DNA of 64,000 nucleotides from Burkholderia sp. BCC0506 (GTDB lineage Bacteria; Pseudomonadota; Gammaproteobacteria; Burkholderiales; Burkholderiaceae), in contig NZ_CADFEN010000002.1 in assembly GCF_902833145.1 (NCBI RefSeq), positions 496,001-560,000 of the forward strand. The letters run 5' to 3'. The position numbers and the translations under genes were made by a program. How positions within the stretch are numbered: position 1 is the stretch's first letter; each line of letters starts with the position of its first letter. The notes under the pieces are model-generated. The model was not told the DNA's origin and did no database searches. It saw only the letters and a program-made list of their open reading frames with translations. Shown piece by piece: positions 17,712 to 25,054 of the stretch.

Positions 17712-17862
17712 GCCTGCGCTTCACGATTGCCGAGCCCGGCACGTCATCCCGGCTCGTCGACATCCCGATTTCATGTCCGCCACGCCATTCGCCGTGACGG
17801 TTATTTCATCCGGCCGGCGGGGTTGCGCTCGCCCATGGGCCGAAGTGCAAGGAGAAATCATC

Positions 17863-18717
17863 TTGACCGACAGTAGCGACAACCATGCGCCCGCCGGGCC
17901 ACTCACACGGGCAGGCCGTTCCCGCCGCGATGTCCTGAAGGTCGGCGGCGCCGCGACGCTCGGCGCCGTGCTGGGCGGCGGCGCGTGGCTCGGGCACGCC
18001 GCGCCCGTGCCGGCACCGACGAACAGCGCGGGGCTGCTTGCCCCGAACGAGCCGCTCGATATCCTGATCGTCAATTACGACGGCGGCACGCTGCTCGACT
18101 TCGCGGGCCCCAGCGAAATCTTTCACCGGCTGCCGAATACGAACGTTCGCTACGCGAGCCTCGATGGCGGCAACGTGACGCTCGAATTCGGCGTCGTGTA
18201 CGGCAAGACCGAGCGATTGGCGGATATCGACAAGACCGACGTGATCCTCGTGCCCGGCGGGTCCGATTTGTCGGCGCCGATGCGGCCGGCGTATCAGGCG
18301 CAAATCCGGCGTCTGGCGGAAAGCGCGAAACACGTGACGTCGGTGTGCAACGGCTCGCTCGTGCTCGCCGCGACGGGCGTGCTCGAAGGCAAGCGCAGCG
18401 CGTGCCATTGGGCGTTCGTCAACAAGCTGGCCGAATACGGCGCGATTCCCGTTCCCGAGCGCTTCGTCGAAGACGACAACGGCCGCTTCATGAGCGGTGG
18501 CGGCGTGACGGCGGGCATCGACTTCGCGCTGCGCGTGGCAGCGAAGCTGCGCGGTCAGCCGGCGGCCGAATACACGCAGCTCGTGATCGAATACGATCCC
18601 GCTCCGCCGTTCCACTCCGGTCATCCGGGAGATGCACGGCCCGAACTCGTCGCGATGGTCGACAAGAAGCTGCCGGGCGCATCGAAGGGGCTCGCGTGTA
18701 TTCCCGGCGTGCGCTGA
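17863..18717 (+). CDS. Tat-exported DJ-1/PfpI family protein (isonitrile hydratase-like)
   Basis: 284 residues. I chose TTG 17863 because AAGGAG lies 8 bp upstream and a twin-arginine signal follows at once (SRRDVLKVGG, then a Gly/Ala-rich hydrophobic stretch ending near WLGHAA). The mature part has the DJ-1/PfpI fold: ILIVNYDGGTLLDFAGPSEIF, VILVPGG, and the nucleophile-elbow cysteine in VTSVCNGS, about residue 162. Isonitrile hydratases and ThiJ-like amidases share this pattern but are usually cytoplasmic, so export as a folded protein is unusual. Neighbours are an SDR, a SnoaL-like secreted protein and a GlxA regulator with the same fold. Confidence 0.85.
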   Translation: MTDSSDNHAPAGPLTRAGRSRRDVLKVGGAATLGAVLGGGAWLGHAAPVPAPTNSAGLLAPNEPLDILIVNYDGGTLLDFAGPSEIFHRLPNTNVRYASLDGGNVTLEFGVVYGKTERLADIDKTDVILVPGGSDLSAPMRPAYQAQIRRLAESAKHVTSVCNGSLVLAATGVLEGKRSACHWAFVNKLAEYGAIPVPERFVEDDNGRFMSGGGVTAGIDFALRVAAKLRGQPAAEYTQLVIEYDPAPPFHSGHPGDARPELVAMVDKKLPGASKGLACIPGVR

Positions 18718-18784
18718 CACGCTTGCCGGCAACGCGCGCAGCGTTGCCGCCTCTTCAATTCAAACCCTGTTCGGAAATCACCCG

Positions 18785-19258
18785 ATGCGACAGATTCATC
18801 CGTGTACGGCTGCGCTTGCAGCCTGCGTGTCCTTGTTTGCACTCACGACGCCGGCGCTCGCCGCAGGTTCGCCACGCCCGCCCGAAGCGGCCATCAAGGC
18901 CGAAAACGCGCGATGGGCGGATGCCTTTGCGCGAGGGGATTACGACGCGATCGGCCGCCTCTATACCGACGACGGCGCGCTCTTGCCGCCGGGAGGCGAT
19001 AAGGTCATGGGCCGCCGCGCGATCACCGAGTACTTCACCAACGCGTATGCCGGATCGAAACCCGGCACCGTATCGTTCAGCAATGACGAGTTCTACGGCA
19101 ATGAGCGGGTCGTGACGGAGGTGTCGGATGCGGAGGTTCGCGACGGTGATGGAAAGCTGAAGGTCCGCGCCAAGCAGACGCTCGTCTTTCTGAAGCAGGG
19201 CGGCGTGTGGAAGCTGCATCGCGACATGTGGAACGCTTACCCGCCGGTCAAGGATTGA
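18785..19258 (+). CDS. secreted SnoaL-like / DUF4440 protein
   Basis: 157 residues. A signal peptide (MRQIHPCTAALAACVSLFAL...ALAAG) precedes an NTF2-like domain: AIKAENARWADAFARGDYDA, RLYTDDGALLPPG, GRRAITEYF, and VWKLHRDMWN at the end. Family members are ketosteroid-isomerase-like and many have no known activity. It lies 67 bp behind the DJ-1-type gene and would act in the same compartment. Confidence 0.87.
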   Translation: MRQIHPCTAALAACVSLFALTTPALAAGSPRPPEAAIKAENARWADAFARGDYDAIGRLYTDDGALLPPGGDKVMGRRAITEYFTNAYAGSKPGTVSFSNDEFYGNERVVTEVSDAEVRDGDGKLKVRAKQTLVFLKQGGVWKLHRDMWNAYPPVKD

Positions 19259-19357
19259 CGTTCGTCGACGTCCGGCGCAAGGGCGCGCGACGTGCCCATG
19301 CGCCCATCGCCGGTTAGCGGGAAGCGGACCGCGCGGCGCGCCGATCGGCACGCTCGA

Positions 19358-20305
19358 TCAGCGCGCCGCGTTCGACCTGCTCTCGCGTCGAATCGCCTGC
19401 GGCGGGTGTCCGAGCAGCTTGATGAAGGCTCGGCGCATCCGTTCCGGATCGCTGAATCCCACCGCCAGCGCAATCCGTTCGATCGGTTCGCTGCCGCCCT
19501 GCAGCCGCAGCTTCGCCGCTTCTACCCGTAGACGCTCGACGGCCCGCGCCGGCGTCTCGCCGGTTTCCCGGCGAAATGCGCGCCCGAACTGGCGCACGCT
19601 CAAGCTCGCCGCATCGGCGAGCCGTTCGACCGGCAACGCTTCGGTCAGATGCTCGCGGGCGAAATTCAGCGCGATGCGGATGCGATCCGATTCCGGCTCC
19701 ATTTGCGACATCGCGGAGAATTGCGACTGCCCGCCGGGACGGCGATACGGAACGACCAGAAGCCGCGAGACTTCGCGAGCGACCTCCGCACTCAGATCCC
19801 GTTCGATCATGCCGAGCGCCAGGTCGATGCCGGAGGCGATGCCCGCCGACGTCCAGACGCGGCCTTCGACGACATAGATGCTGTCGCCGTCGACGCGCGT
19901 GCGAGGGAAGCGCGACTGCAACTGCGCGGCGTATCGCCAGTGCGTCGCCGCTCGCAAACCGTCGAGCGAACCGGTTTCCGCGAGCAGGAATGCGCCCGTG
20001 CACACGCTTGCCACCCGCGACGCCCTGGCGGCCAGCTTGCTGGCCGCGGCGATATTGTCCGACGTCTGCATCGGCGCGATATCGCCGCCGACGAACACGA
20101 CGGTGTCGAACGCGCGCCGTCCGATCGGTTTCGTGTCGATCGACAGGCCGGTATTGCCGGGAATCGGGCCGCCGGACGGCGAGATGACGTGAAGATCGTA
20201 TGGCGTGTGGCCGGCGGCCGTGGCCACCTGATTGAAGGCCGACAGCGGCCCGCCGAGATCGAGCGCGTCATGGCCGCGGCAGACGAAGAATCCAATTCGA
20301 TGCAT
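19358..20305 (-). CDS. GlxA-family AraC-type regulator
   Basis: 315 residues: an N-terminal DJ-1/PfpI-like sensor domain (RIGFFVCRGHDALDLGGPLSAF, VASVCTGAF) and a C-terminal AraC DNA-binding domain with two helix-turn-helix units (EALPVERLADAASLSVRQFG, then ERIALAVGFSDPERMRRAF). It converges with the SnoaL-like gene and probably controls the SDR / DJ-1 / SnoaL cluster. Its sensor domain resembles the exported DJ-1 protein (SVCTGAFLLAETGSLDG against SVCNGSLVLAATGVLEG), so enzyme and sensor may bind related ligands; that link is inference. Confidence 0.92.
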   Translation of the reverse strand: MHRIGFFVCRGHDALDLGGPLSAFNQVATAAGHTPYDLHVISPSGGPIPGNTGLSIDTKPIGRRAFDTVVFVGGDIAPMQTSDNIAAASKLAARASRVASVCTGAFLLAETGSLDGLRAATHWRYAAQLQSRFPRTRVDGDSIYVVEGRVWTSAGIASGIDLALGMIERDLSAEVAREVSRLLVVPYRRPGGQSQFSAMSQMEPESDRIRIALNFAREHLTEALPVERLADAASLSVRQFGRAFRRETGETPARAVERLRVEAAKLRLQGGSEPIERIALAVGFSDPERMRRAFIKLLGHPPQAIRRESRSNAAR

Positions 20306-20464
20306 GACGAAGCAATGAGTCGATCATCCCGGAACGGCCGATTTTACCGGGAACCCTCGCATCACGACAGTTGGCGCGAAACGTGGGAAAAACGTCCTTT
20401 ACGCCGTCGTCGATCGACTGTATCCGCTCGCGGCGGGCCGATGCAATGCCGCCAGAGGCGACGC

Positions 20465-20986
20465 TCAGCGGCGGTAGATGAACTCCAGATCGGTCGATTC
20501 GCCGACCTTGAAATCGTACGTGCCGACACGCTTGAAGCCGGCCTTCTCGTAGAACGCGATGGCCTTCGCGTTGCCCGACCACACACCGAGCCATACCGGG
20601 CCGGGGCGCGTCGCGGCGAGATATGCGAGCGCGGCGTCGAACAACGCGCGTCCGGCGCCGGTTCCCTGCGTGCCGCGTCGAAGGTAGATCTGGTGGATTT
20701 CCCCCGCACCGTCGGCCACTTCCGGGTGCGGCAGCTTGCACGGCCCCGCGTGCGCGTATCCGACGAGCGTGCCGTCGTCGTCTTCCGCGACCCACGTCCG
20801 GCACTGCGGGTCGCCGAGCTGCCGGGTGATCGTTGCAACCGAGTAGGTACGGGCTTCGTATTCGGCCAGATCGTTCGGCGGGTAGTCGATGCCGAACCCG
20901 TCCTGCAGAAAGGTTTCGCGAAAGGTATCGCGTTTCAATTCGGCAAGCGGGACGGCGTCGGCCAGTGTCGCAACGCGGATCAACAT
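20465..20986 (-). CDS. GNAT-family N-acetyltransferase
   Basis: 173 residues starting at ATG 20986. The acetyl-CoA loop is IYLRRGTQGTGAGRALF (the Q/RxxGxG/A pattern), and the C-terminal motif LGVWSGNAKAIAFYEKAGFKRVG is typical of GNAT enzymes. The substrate cannot be read from the sequence. The longer upstream frame to 21199 has no homology and no ribosome site. Confidence 0.9.
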   Translation of the reverse strand: MLIRVATLADAVPLAELKRDTFRETFLQDGFGIDYPPNDLAEYEARTYSVATITRQLGDPQCRTWVAEDDDGTLVGYAHAGPCKLPHPEVADGAGEIHQIYLRRGTQGTGAGRALFDAALAYLAATRPGPVWLGVWSGNAKAIAFYEKAGFKRVGTYDFKVGESTDLEFIYRR

Positions 20987-21266
20987 GGAGCCTCTGTCGG
21001 TTCGGTGTCGGGCCGACAGTTTATCCCGCGATCCCGGGCCGGCGCATCGCCACGTGTCGGCGCGCGACCGTCGCGGTCGGCCGCACGACGATCGCGTGCA
21101 CATCGGCGGGAAAACGCGATCTTGCAGCGCAGCGAAACGCGGCGACGCTCGCGTTGCCGCGCCTGCGTAACGAACCGAAACCGCCCGTGCGACGATCATG
21201 CGGATGCCGATGGTTGACCGCCGGCGGACATGCTAGGATTTCCGTCAAACAACTCCGGAGACTGCG

Positions 21267-21650
21267 ATGCCGTTCATCTGCGAAAACGTTGAATGTCGTG
21301 CCGTGCTGGCTCGCGGGCAGGTCAGGCACCATCAGGAGGGCGCGGGCTGGTGCTTTTATTGCCCCGACTGCAACACCCGAAACGAGTTGATGAACATCGG
21401 CATGGCCGGCGGCCCGGTCGAGCTGGTGCAGCCGGAGCGGGCGAGCCCGCCGCACAAGGTCGTCGCGAGGGCCCGGCCGCTGGATGACGGCCGATACGCG
21501 GCGCAGTTGAGCGTCCAGCGGGCGCTCGCCGTGAAAGGGACCTACGCGGCCGAAGAGCACTGGGATCAGCTCGGCATATTCGGCGACGCGCAGGAAGCCG
21601 TCGCGCATGCGAAGTCGTTCGCCACGGACTTGCTGCAGCGCGCCGCGTAG
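21267..21650 (+). CDS. hypothetical protein with N-terminal zinc-ribbon cysteines
   Basis: 127 residues, no family recognised. Five cysteines lie in the first 35 residues (C5, C10, C29, C32, C35; the last three as CFYCPDC), suggesting a zinc-binding knuckle. The rest is soluble and ends in an amphipathic helix (FGDAQEAVAHAKSFATDLLQ). CGGAG lies 7 bp before the ATG. It stands alone between a divergent GNAT gene and a strong hairpin, so it is probably monocistronic. DNA or RNA binding is possible but unproven. Confidence 0.75.
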   Translation: MPFICENVECRAVLARGQVRHHQEGAGWCFYCPDCNTRNELMNIGMAGGPVELVQPERASPPHKVVARARPLDDGRYAAQLSVQRALAVKGTYAAEEHWDQLGIFGDAQEAVAHAKSFATDLLQRAA

Positions 21651-21673
21651 TCGACGCATTGCCGTGAATGAAC

Positions 21674-21707
21674 AAGGGGCGTCGCGCATTCGTGCGCGAC
21701 GCCCCTT
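21674..21707 (+). terminator. strong hairpin after the zinc-ribbon gene
   Basis: A perfect 15-bp stem (AAGGGGCGTCGCGCA and its complement) closes on a TTCG tetraloop. The downstream T tract is weak, and the stem is A/T-flanked on both sides, so it may act in both directions. Confidence 0.65.
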
Positions 21708-21817
21708 CGCGTTGTGCGCCCGCGTTCGTCAGTCGAGAAAACCGAACGAGCAGGACGGCGTCATGATCCGCTGATACGCGCGGTCCTGAATCAGGCGCCC
21801 AGGAAAGCCGCGTGCGC

Positions 21818-22675
21818 TCACGCAGCCGGCGCCTGCGCTGCGCGGGTCCGTTCGCGCGCCGCGACGAGTTCCCGGATTCGCGCACGGTCGGCCGGCGTTG
21901 CCGGCGTGAAGATCACGAGGCTCAGTTCCGGGTTGCCGGTGACCGAGAACGCCGAATAGTCGAGCGCGATCCGGCCGGCTCGCGGATGGCGGATCTCCTT
22001 CGTTCCTTCGTCGTGCGTACGAATATCGTGGTCGCGCCACATCGCGTCGAATTCGGCGCTCGTCGCGCGCATCTCGTCGACGAACGCCTGCACGGCCTGC
22101 GTCGCGCCGCTGCGCGCGACGTCCGCCCGAAACGCGCCGACCGCGAACCGCGCGACGCGCTCCCAGTTCGGCTGCGCATAACGCACGCCCGCGTCGACGA
22201 AGATCAGCCGCAGGATGTTGCGTGCGGCGGGCGGCAGCGCCGCATAGTCGGTCAGCGTCGCGGCCGCCGCGTCGTTCCACGCGACGACGTCCCACGTCGC
22301 GGACCGTATGATCGCGGGGCTCGCATCGAGCGAATCGAGCACGCGCTGCAACCGCGGCGTCACGCCGGCCGGCGCGTGATAACGCACCTCGGGCGGATGC
22401 CCGAGGCCGAGCAGGAACAGGTGCTCGCGTTCGGCTTCGTTGAGCATCAGCGCGCGGGCGAGCCGGTCGAGCACGTCGGCCGACGGCGCGCCGCCGCGCC
22501 CCTGTTCGAGCCACGTGTACCACGCGGCGCTCACGTGCGCGCGCTGCGCGACTTCCTCGCGGCGCAGGCCCGGCGTGCGGCGGCGCGTGGCGGGCAGCCC
22601 GAGCGCGACCGGGTCGAGTTTCTCGCGGCGGTCCCGCAGGTACGCGCCGAGCAGGTTGTCGGGAGCGTCAGCCAT
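21818..22675 (-). CDS. MmyB-type helix-turn-helix regulator
   Basis: 285 residues. An N-terminal XRE-like helix-turn-helix ([25 protein letters not shown]) is followed by the MmyB ligand-binding domain, which in relatives is PAS-like and can bind a fatty acid ([42 protein letters not shown]). It is divergent from an SDR gene over 95 bp containing a perfect palindrome. Members of this family often regulate the adjacent oxidoreductase. Confidence 0.92.
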   Translation of the reverse strand: MADAPDNLLGAYLRDRREKLDPVALGLPATRRRTPGLRREEVAQRAHVSAAWYTWLEQGRGGAPSADVLDRLARALMLNEAEREHLFLLGLGHPPEVRYHAPAGVTPRLQRVLDSLDASPAIIRSATWDVVAWNDAAAATLTDYAALPPAARNILRLIFVDAGVRYAQPNWERVARFAVGAFRADVARSGATQAVQAFVDEMRATSAEFDAMWRDHDIRTHDEGTKEIRHPRAGRIALDYSAFSVTGNPELSLVIFTPATPADRARIRELVAARERTRAAQAPAA

Positions 22676-22688
22676 ATCCTGTTAGTTC

Positions 22689-22702
22689 GTTTACCGGTAA
22701 AC
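22689..22702. promoter_or_regulatory. 14-bp perfect palindrome, likely MmyB-regulator operator
   Basis: GTTTACCGGTAAAC is perfectly self-complementary and lies 13 bp upstream of the regulator start and 68 bp before the divergent SDR start, so one bound dimer could control both genes. It stands out as AT-rich in very GC-rich DNA. Confidence 0.65.
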
Positions 22703-22770
22703 CGTCACGGCTTCACCGCGACCGGCCATCGGCAGATAGTAAGCCTCCATTTCATCCGGAGGTGCTGAAC

Positions 22771-23664
22771 ATGCGTGTCTTTGTTACGGGAGCGTCGGGA
22801 TTCGTCGGCTCGGCCGTCGTGGCCGAACTCATCGCTGCCGGGCACTCGGTGCTCGGGCTCGCGCGGTCCGACGCGGCCGCGGCGTCGGTTGCCGCGGCCG
22901 GCGCCGACGTCCATCGCGGGTCGCTGGAGGATCTCGACAGCCTGACGCGCGGCGCCGAAGCCGCCGATGCGGTGATCCACACGGGATTCAATCACGACTT
23001 CTCGCGTTTTGCGCAGAACTGCGAACTCGACCGCCGCGCGATCGAGACGATCGGCGCGGCGCTCGCCGGTTCGGCACGGCCGCTGGTCGTCACGTCGGGC
23101 CTCGCGCTCGTCGCGTCCGGGCGCGCGGCGACCGAGGACGATCCGCACGTGCCGGTGTCGGCGAATTATCCGCGTGCGTCCGAAGCGACCGCGGTCGCGC
23201 TCGAAGCGCGCGGCGTGCATGCGTCGGTCGTCAGGCTGCCGCCGTCCGTGCACGGCGACGGCGATCATGCCTTCGTGCCGCGCCTGATCGCGTTCGCGAG
23301 GGAGAAAGGGGTGGCGGCGTACATCGGCGACGGCGCGAACCGCTGGCCCGCCGTGCACCGGCTCGACGCGGCGCGCGTGTACCGGCTCGCGATCGAACGC
23401 GGCGCGGCCGGCGCACGCTATCACGCGGTCGACGATACGGGCGTGCCGTTCCGCGAGATCGCGGAGGTGATCGGCCGGCGGCTGAACGTGCCGGTCGTCG
23501 CGAAGTCGGCGGCGGAAGCCGGCGAGCACTTCGGCTGGTTCGCGATGTTCGCCGGCATGGATGCACCGGCAACCAGCGAGCGCACGCGGGCGTCGCTCGG
23601 CTGGGCGCCGACGCAGCCGGGATTGCTGGCCGACATCGACCGGCCGCGGTATTTCGAAAGCTGA
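22771..23664 (+). CDS. atypical SDR (NAD-dependent epimerase-like)
   Basis: 297 residues. The glycine-rich motif [20 protein letters not shown] is intact, and the layout is that of extended or atypical SDRs ([38 protein letters not shown]). In the active-site helix the Tyr is followed by PRAS, not xxxK, so the catalytic lysine is missing. ATG 22771 is favoured over GTG 22762, which overlaps the GGAGGTG ribosome site. Likely target of the divergent MmyB-type regulator. Confidence 0.9.
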   Translation: MRVFVTGASGFVGSAVVAELIAAGHSVLGLARSDAAAASVAAAGADVHRGSLEDLDSLTRGAEAADAVIHTGFNHDFSRFAQNCELDRRAIETIGAALAGSARPLVVTSGLALVASGRAATEDDPHVPVSANYPRASEATAVALEARGVHASVVRLPPSVHGDGDHAFVPRLIAFAREKGVAAYIGDGANRWPAVHRLDAARVYRLAIERGAAGARYHAVDDTGVPFREIAEVIGRRLNVPVVAKSAAEAGEHFGWFAMFAGMDAPATSERTRASLGWAPTQPGLLADIDRPRYFES

Positions 23665-23673
23665 CGCGCGGCG

Positions 23674-23699
23674 CGGGCCGCTCGCCGGAGGGCGGCCCG
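23674..23699. terminator. stem-loop between convergent genes
   Basis: CGGGCCGC and GCGGCCCG form an 8-bp stem around a 10-base loop in the 44 bp between two convergent genes. There is no T tract on either side, so its role as a terminator is uncertain. Confidence 0.4.
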
Positions 23700-23708
23700 A
23701 ACAGCGGC

Positions 23709-24698
23709 TCAGACCGTGACGACGATTTTCCCGACCTGCGCGCCGGCTTCCATATACCGGTGCGCCTCGGCGATGTCGTCGAATGCGAACGTGCGATCGA
23801 TTCGCGGCTTCAGCGTGCCGGCCGCGAGCCCGTCGACGATGAAGCGCTTCGCGCGTTCGAGCCGCTGCGCGTCGCCGGTGATCTCGAACAACTCGTAACC
23901 GCGCAGCGTCAGGTGGCGCGCGAGCAGGTCCATCACCGGCACCGGGATGTCGCGCGTGTCGAGCGCGCCGTACTGGAAGAACGTGCCGTTCGTGGCCAGC
24001 GCGCGCAGCAGGTTCGCCGCGTCGGGGCCGCCGACCGGATCGAACGCGATACGCGCGCCGATGCCGCCCGTGATTTCCGCCACCTGCCGCGGCAGGTCGG
24101 CGGGGTTGCCGACGATCACGTGCCGCGCGCCCGCATCGAGCAGCGCCTGGCGCTTCGCTTCGCCGCGCGTCAGCGCGATCGGCACCGCGCCGACCTGGTT
24201 CGCCACCTGGATCGCGGCCTGCCCGACGCTGCTCGATGCGGCGCCGACCAGCACCGCATCGCCGCGCTTCAATCCGCCGAGTTCGATCAGCGCACCGTAG
24301 GCCGTCACGAACATCATCCACGTCGCGGCCGCCTCCTCGAACGACAGGCTGTCCGGATGCCTGACCGCCGCATGCGCGGGCACGTTGACCACCTCGCCAT
24401 ACATCCCGTAGTCGGCGAACGAGAAGGCCGGCACGACGCTCACCGCGTCGCCTTCGGCAAACGCCGTCACGTTGCGGCCGACCGCCGCGACCACGCCCGA
24501 CGCCTCGTAGCCGAGCGATGCCGGAAAGCGCGGCATGAACGTGTATTCGCCGCTGCGGAACATGACTTCCGCGCGATTGAGGCCGATCGCCTTCACGCGC
24601 AGCTGGATGTCGTCGGGGCCGGGCGCGGGCACGTCGACGGTGTCGATCTGCAGGACTTCGGGGCCGCCGATGCGGTGGAAACGAACGATGCGGGTCAT
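23709..24698 (-). CDS. zinc-type alcohol dehydrogenase-like / quinone oxidoreductase
   Basis: 329 residues of the MDR superfamily, NADPH:quinone reductase branch: EVLQIDTVDVPAPGPDD, GYEASGVVAAVG, VGAASSSVGQAAIQVAN (cofactor loop), and DPVGGPDAANLL. The zinc-ligand cysteines of true alcohol dehydrogenases are absent, as usual in this branch. ATG 24698 has GGAG upstream. A perfect inverted repeat 86 bp upstream suggests dedicated control by a regulator not encoded beside it. Confidence 0.9.
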   Translation of the reverse strand: MTRIVRFHRIGGPEVLQIDTVDVPAPGPDDIQLRVKAIGLNRAEVMFRSGEYTFMPRFPASLGYEASGVVAAVGRNVTAFAEGDAVSVVPAFSFADYGMYGEVVNVPAHAAVRHPDSLSFEEAAATWMMFVTAYGALIELGGLKRGDAVLVGAASSSVGQAAIQVANQVGAVPIALTRGEAKRQALLDAGARHVIVGNPADLPRQVAEITGGIGARIAFDPVGGPDAANLLRALATNGTFFQYGALDTRDIPVPVMDLLARHLTLRGYELFEITGDAQRLERAKRFIVDGLAAGTLKPRIDRTFAFDDIAEAHRYMEAGAQVGKIVVTV

Positions 24699-24783
24699 GG
24701 CGCGCTCCTTCGATGAACGGGTGTCGATGAAGCAGCATCGTAGGCGGGCGCCCGCGCCGGATAAACGTGCGGCCGGATCATTG

Positions 24784-24806
24784 ATTGTTATTCGACGAAT
24801 AACAAT
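24784..24806. promoter_or_regulatory. 23-bp near-perfect inverted repeat upstream of the quinone oxidoreductase
   Basis: Two perfectly complementary 11-base arms (ATTGTTATTCG and its complement) flank a single A. It is sharply AT-rich in GC-rich surroundings and lies between the oxidoreductase (minus) and the NRPS-like gene (plus). LysR or MarR proteins use sites of this size. The rest of 24699-25054 holds the promoter noted next and no gene that I can support. Confidence 0.65.
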
Positions 24807-24991
24807 AGCTCCGATCGGACGCGGGGGCCTGTCGGGATTCGATGCACTACGCTGGTTTGGCAACCGGCATCGCGACTCGCGACACATCGTGGAATGCTGC
24901 CTGGAACGCATCAAACGTCGTCATCGTTTCGCCGCGCGTGACGACACGTTTCGTGCCCAACGACATTGCATTGGCGGCGTTCACCAGTGAA

Positions 24992-25019
24992 TTGCTTTTT
25001 GCGCGCGCCGCTCTATATT
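24992..25019 (+). promoter_or_regulatory. putative sigma-70 promoter of the NRPS-like gene
   Basis: TTGCTT (24992-24997), a 16-bp spacer and TATATT (25014-25019) lie about 40 bp before the start codon. The match is moderate; the AT-rich -10 stands out locally. Confidence 0.45.
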
Positions 25020-25054
25020 GAGATTTGCTCGTGTCGACGTGAGGAATAAAGAGG

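Noticed and set aside
21729-21817. Minus-strand tail ...RAYQRIMTPSCSFGFLD after the MmyB-type regulator
   Set aside because: Too short, without start or ribosome site; possibly a gene remnant but no family could be named.
24699-25054. Possible small gene in the gap before the NRPS-like gene
   Set aside because: Open frames there lack ribosome sites and homology; the region is better read as regulatory.
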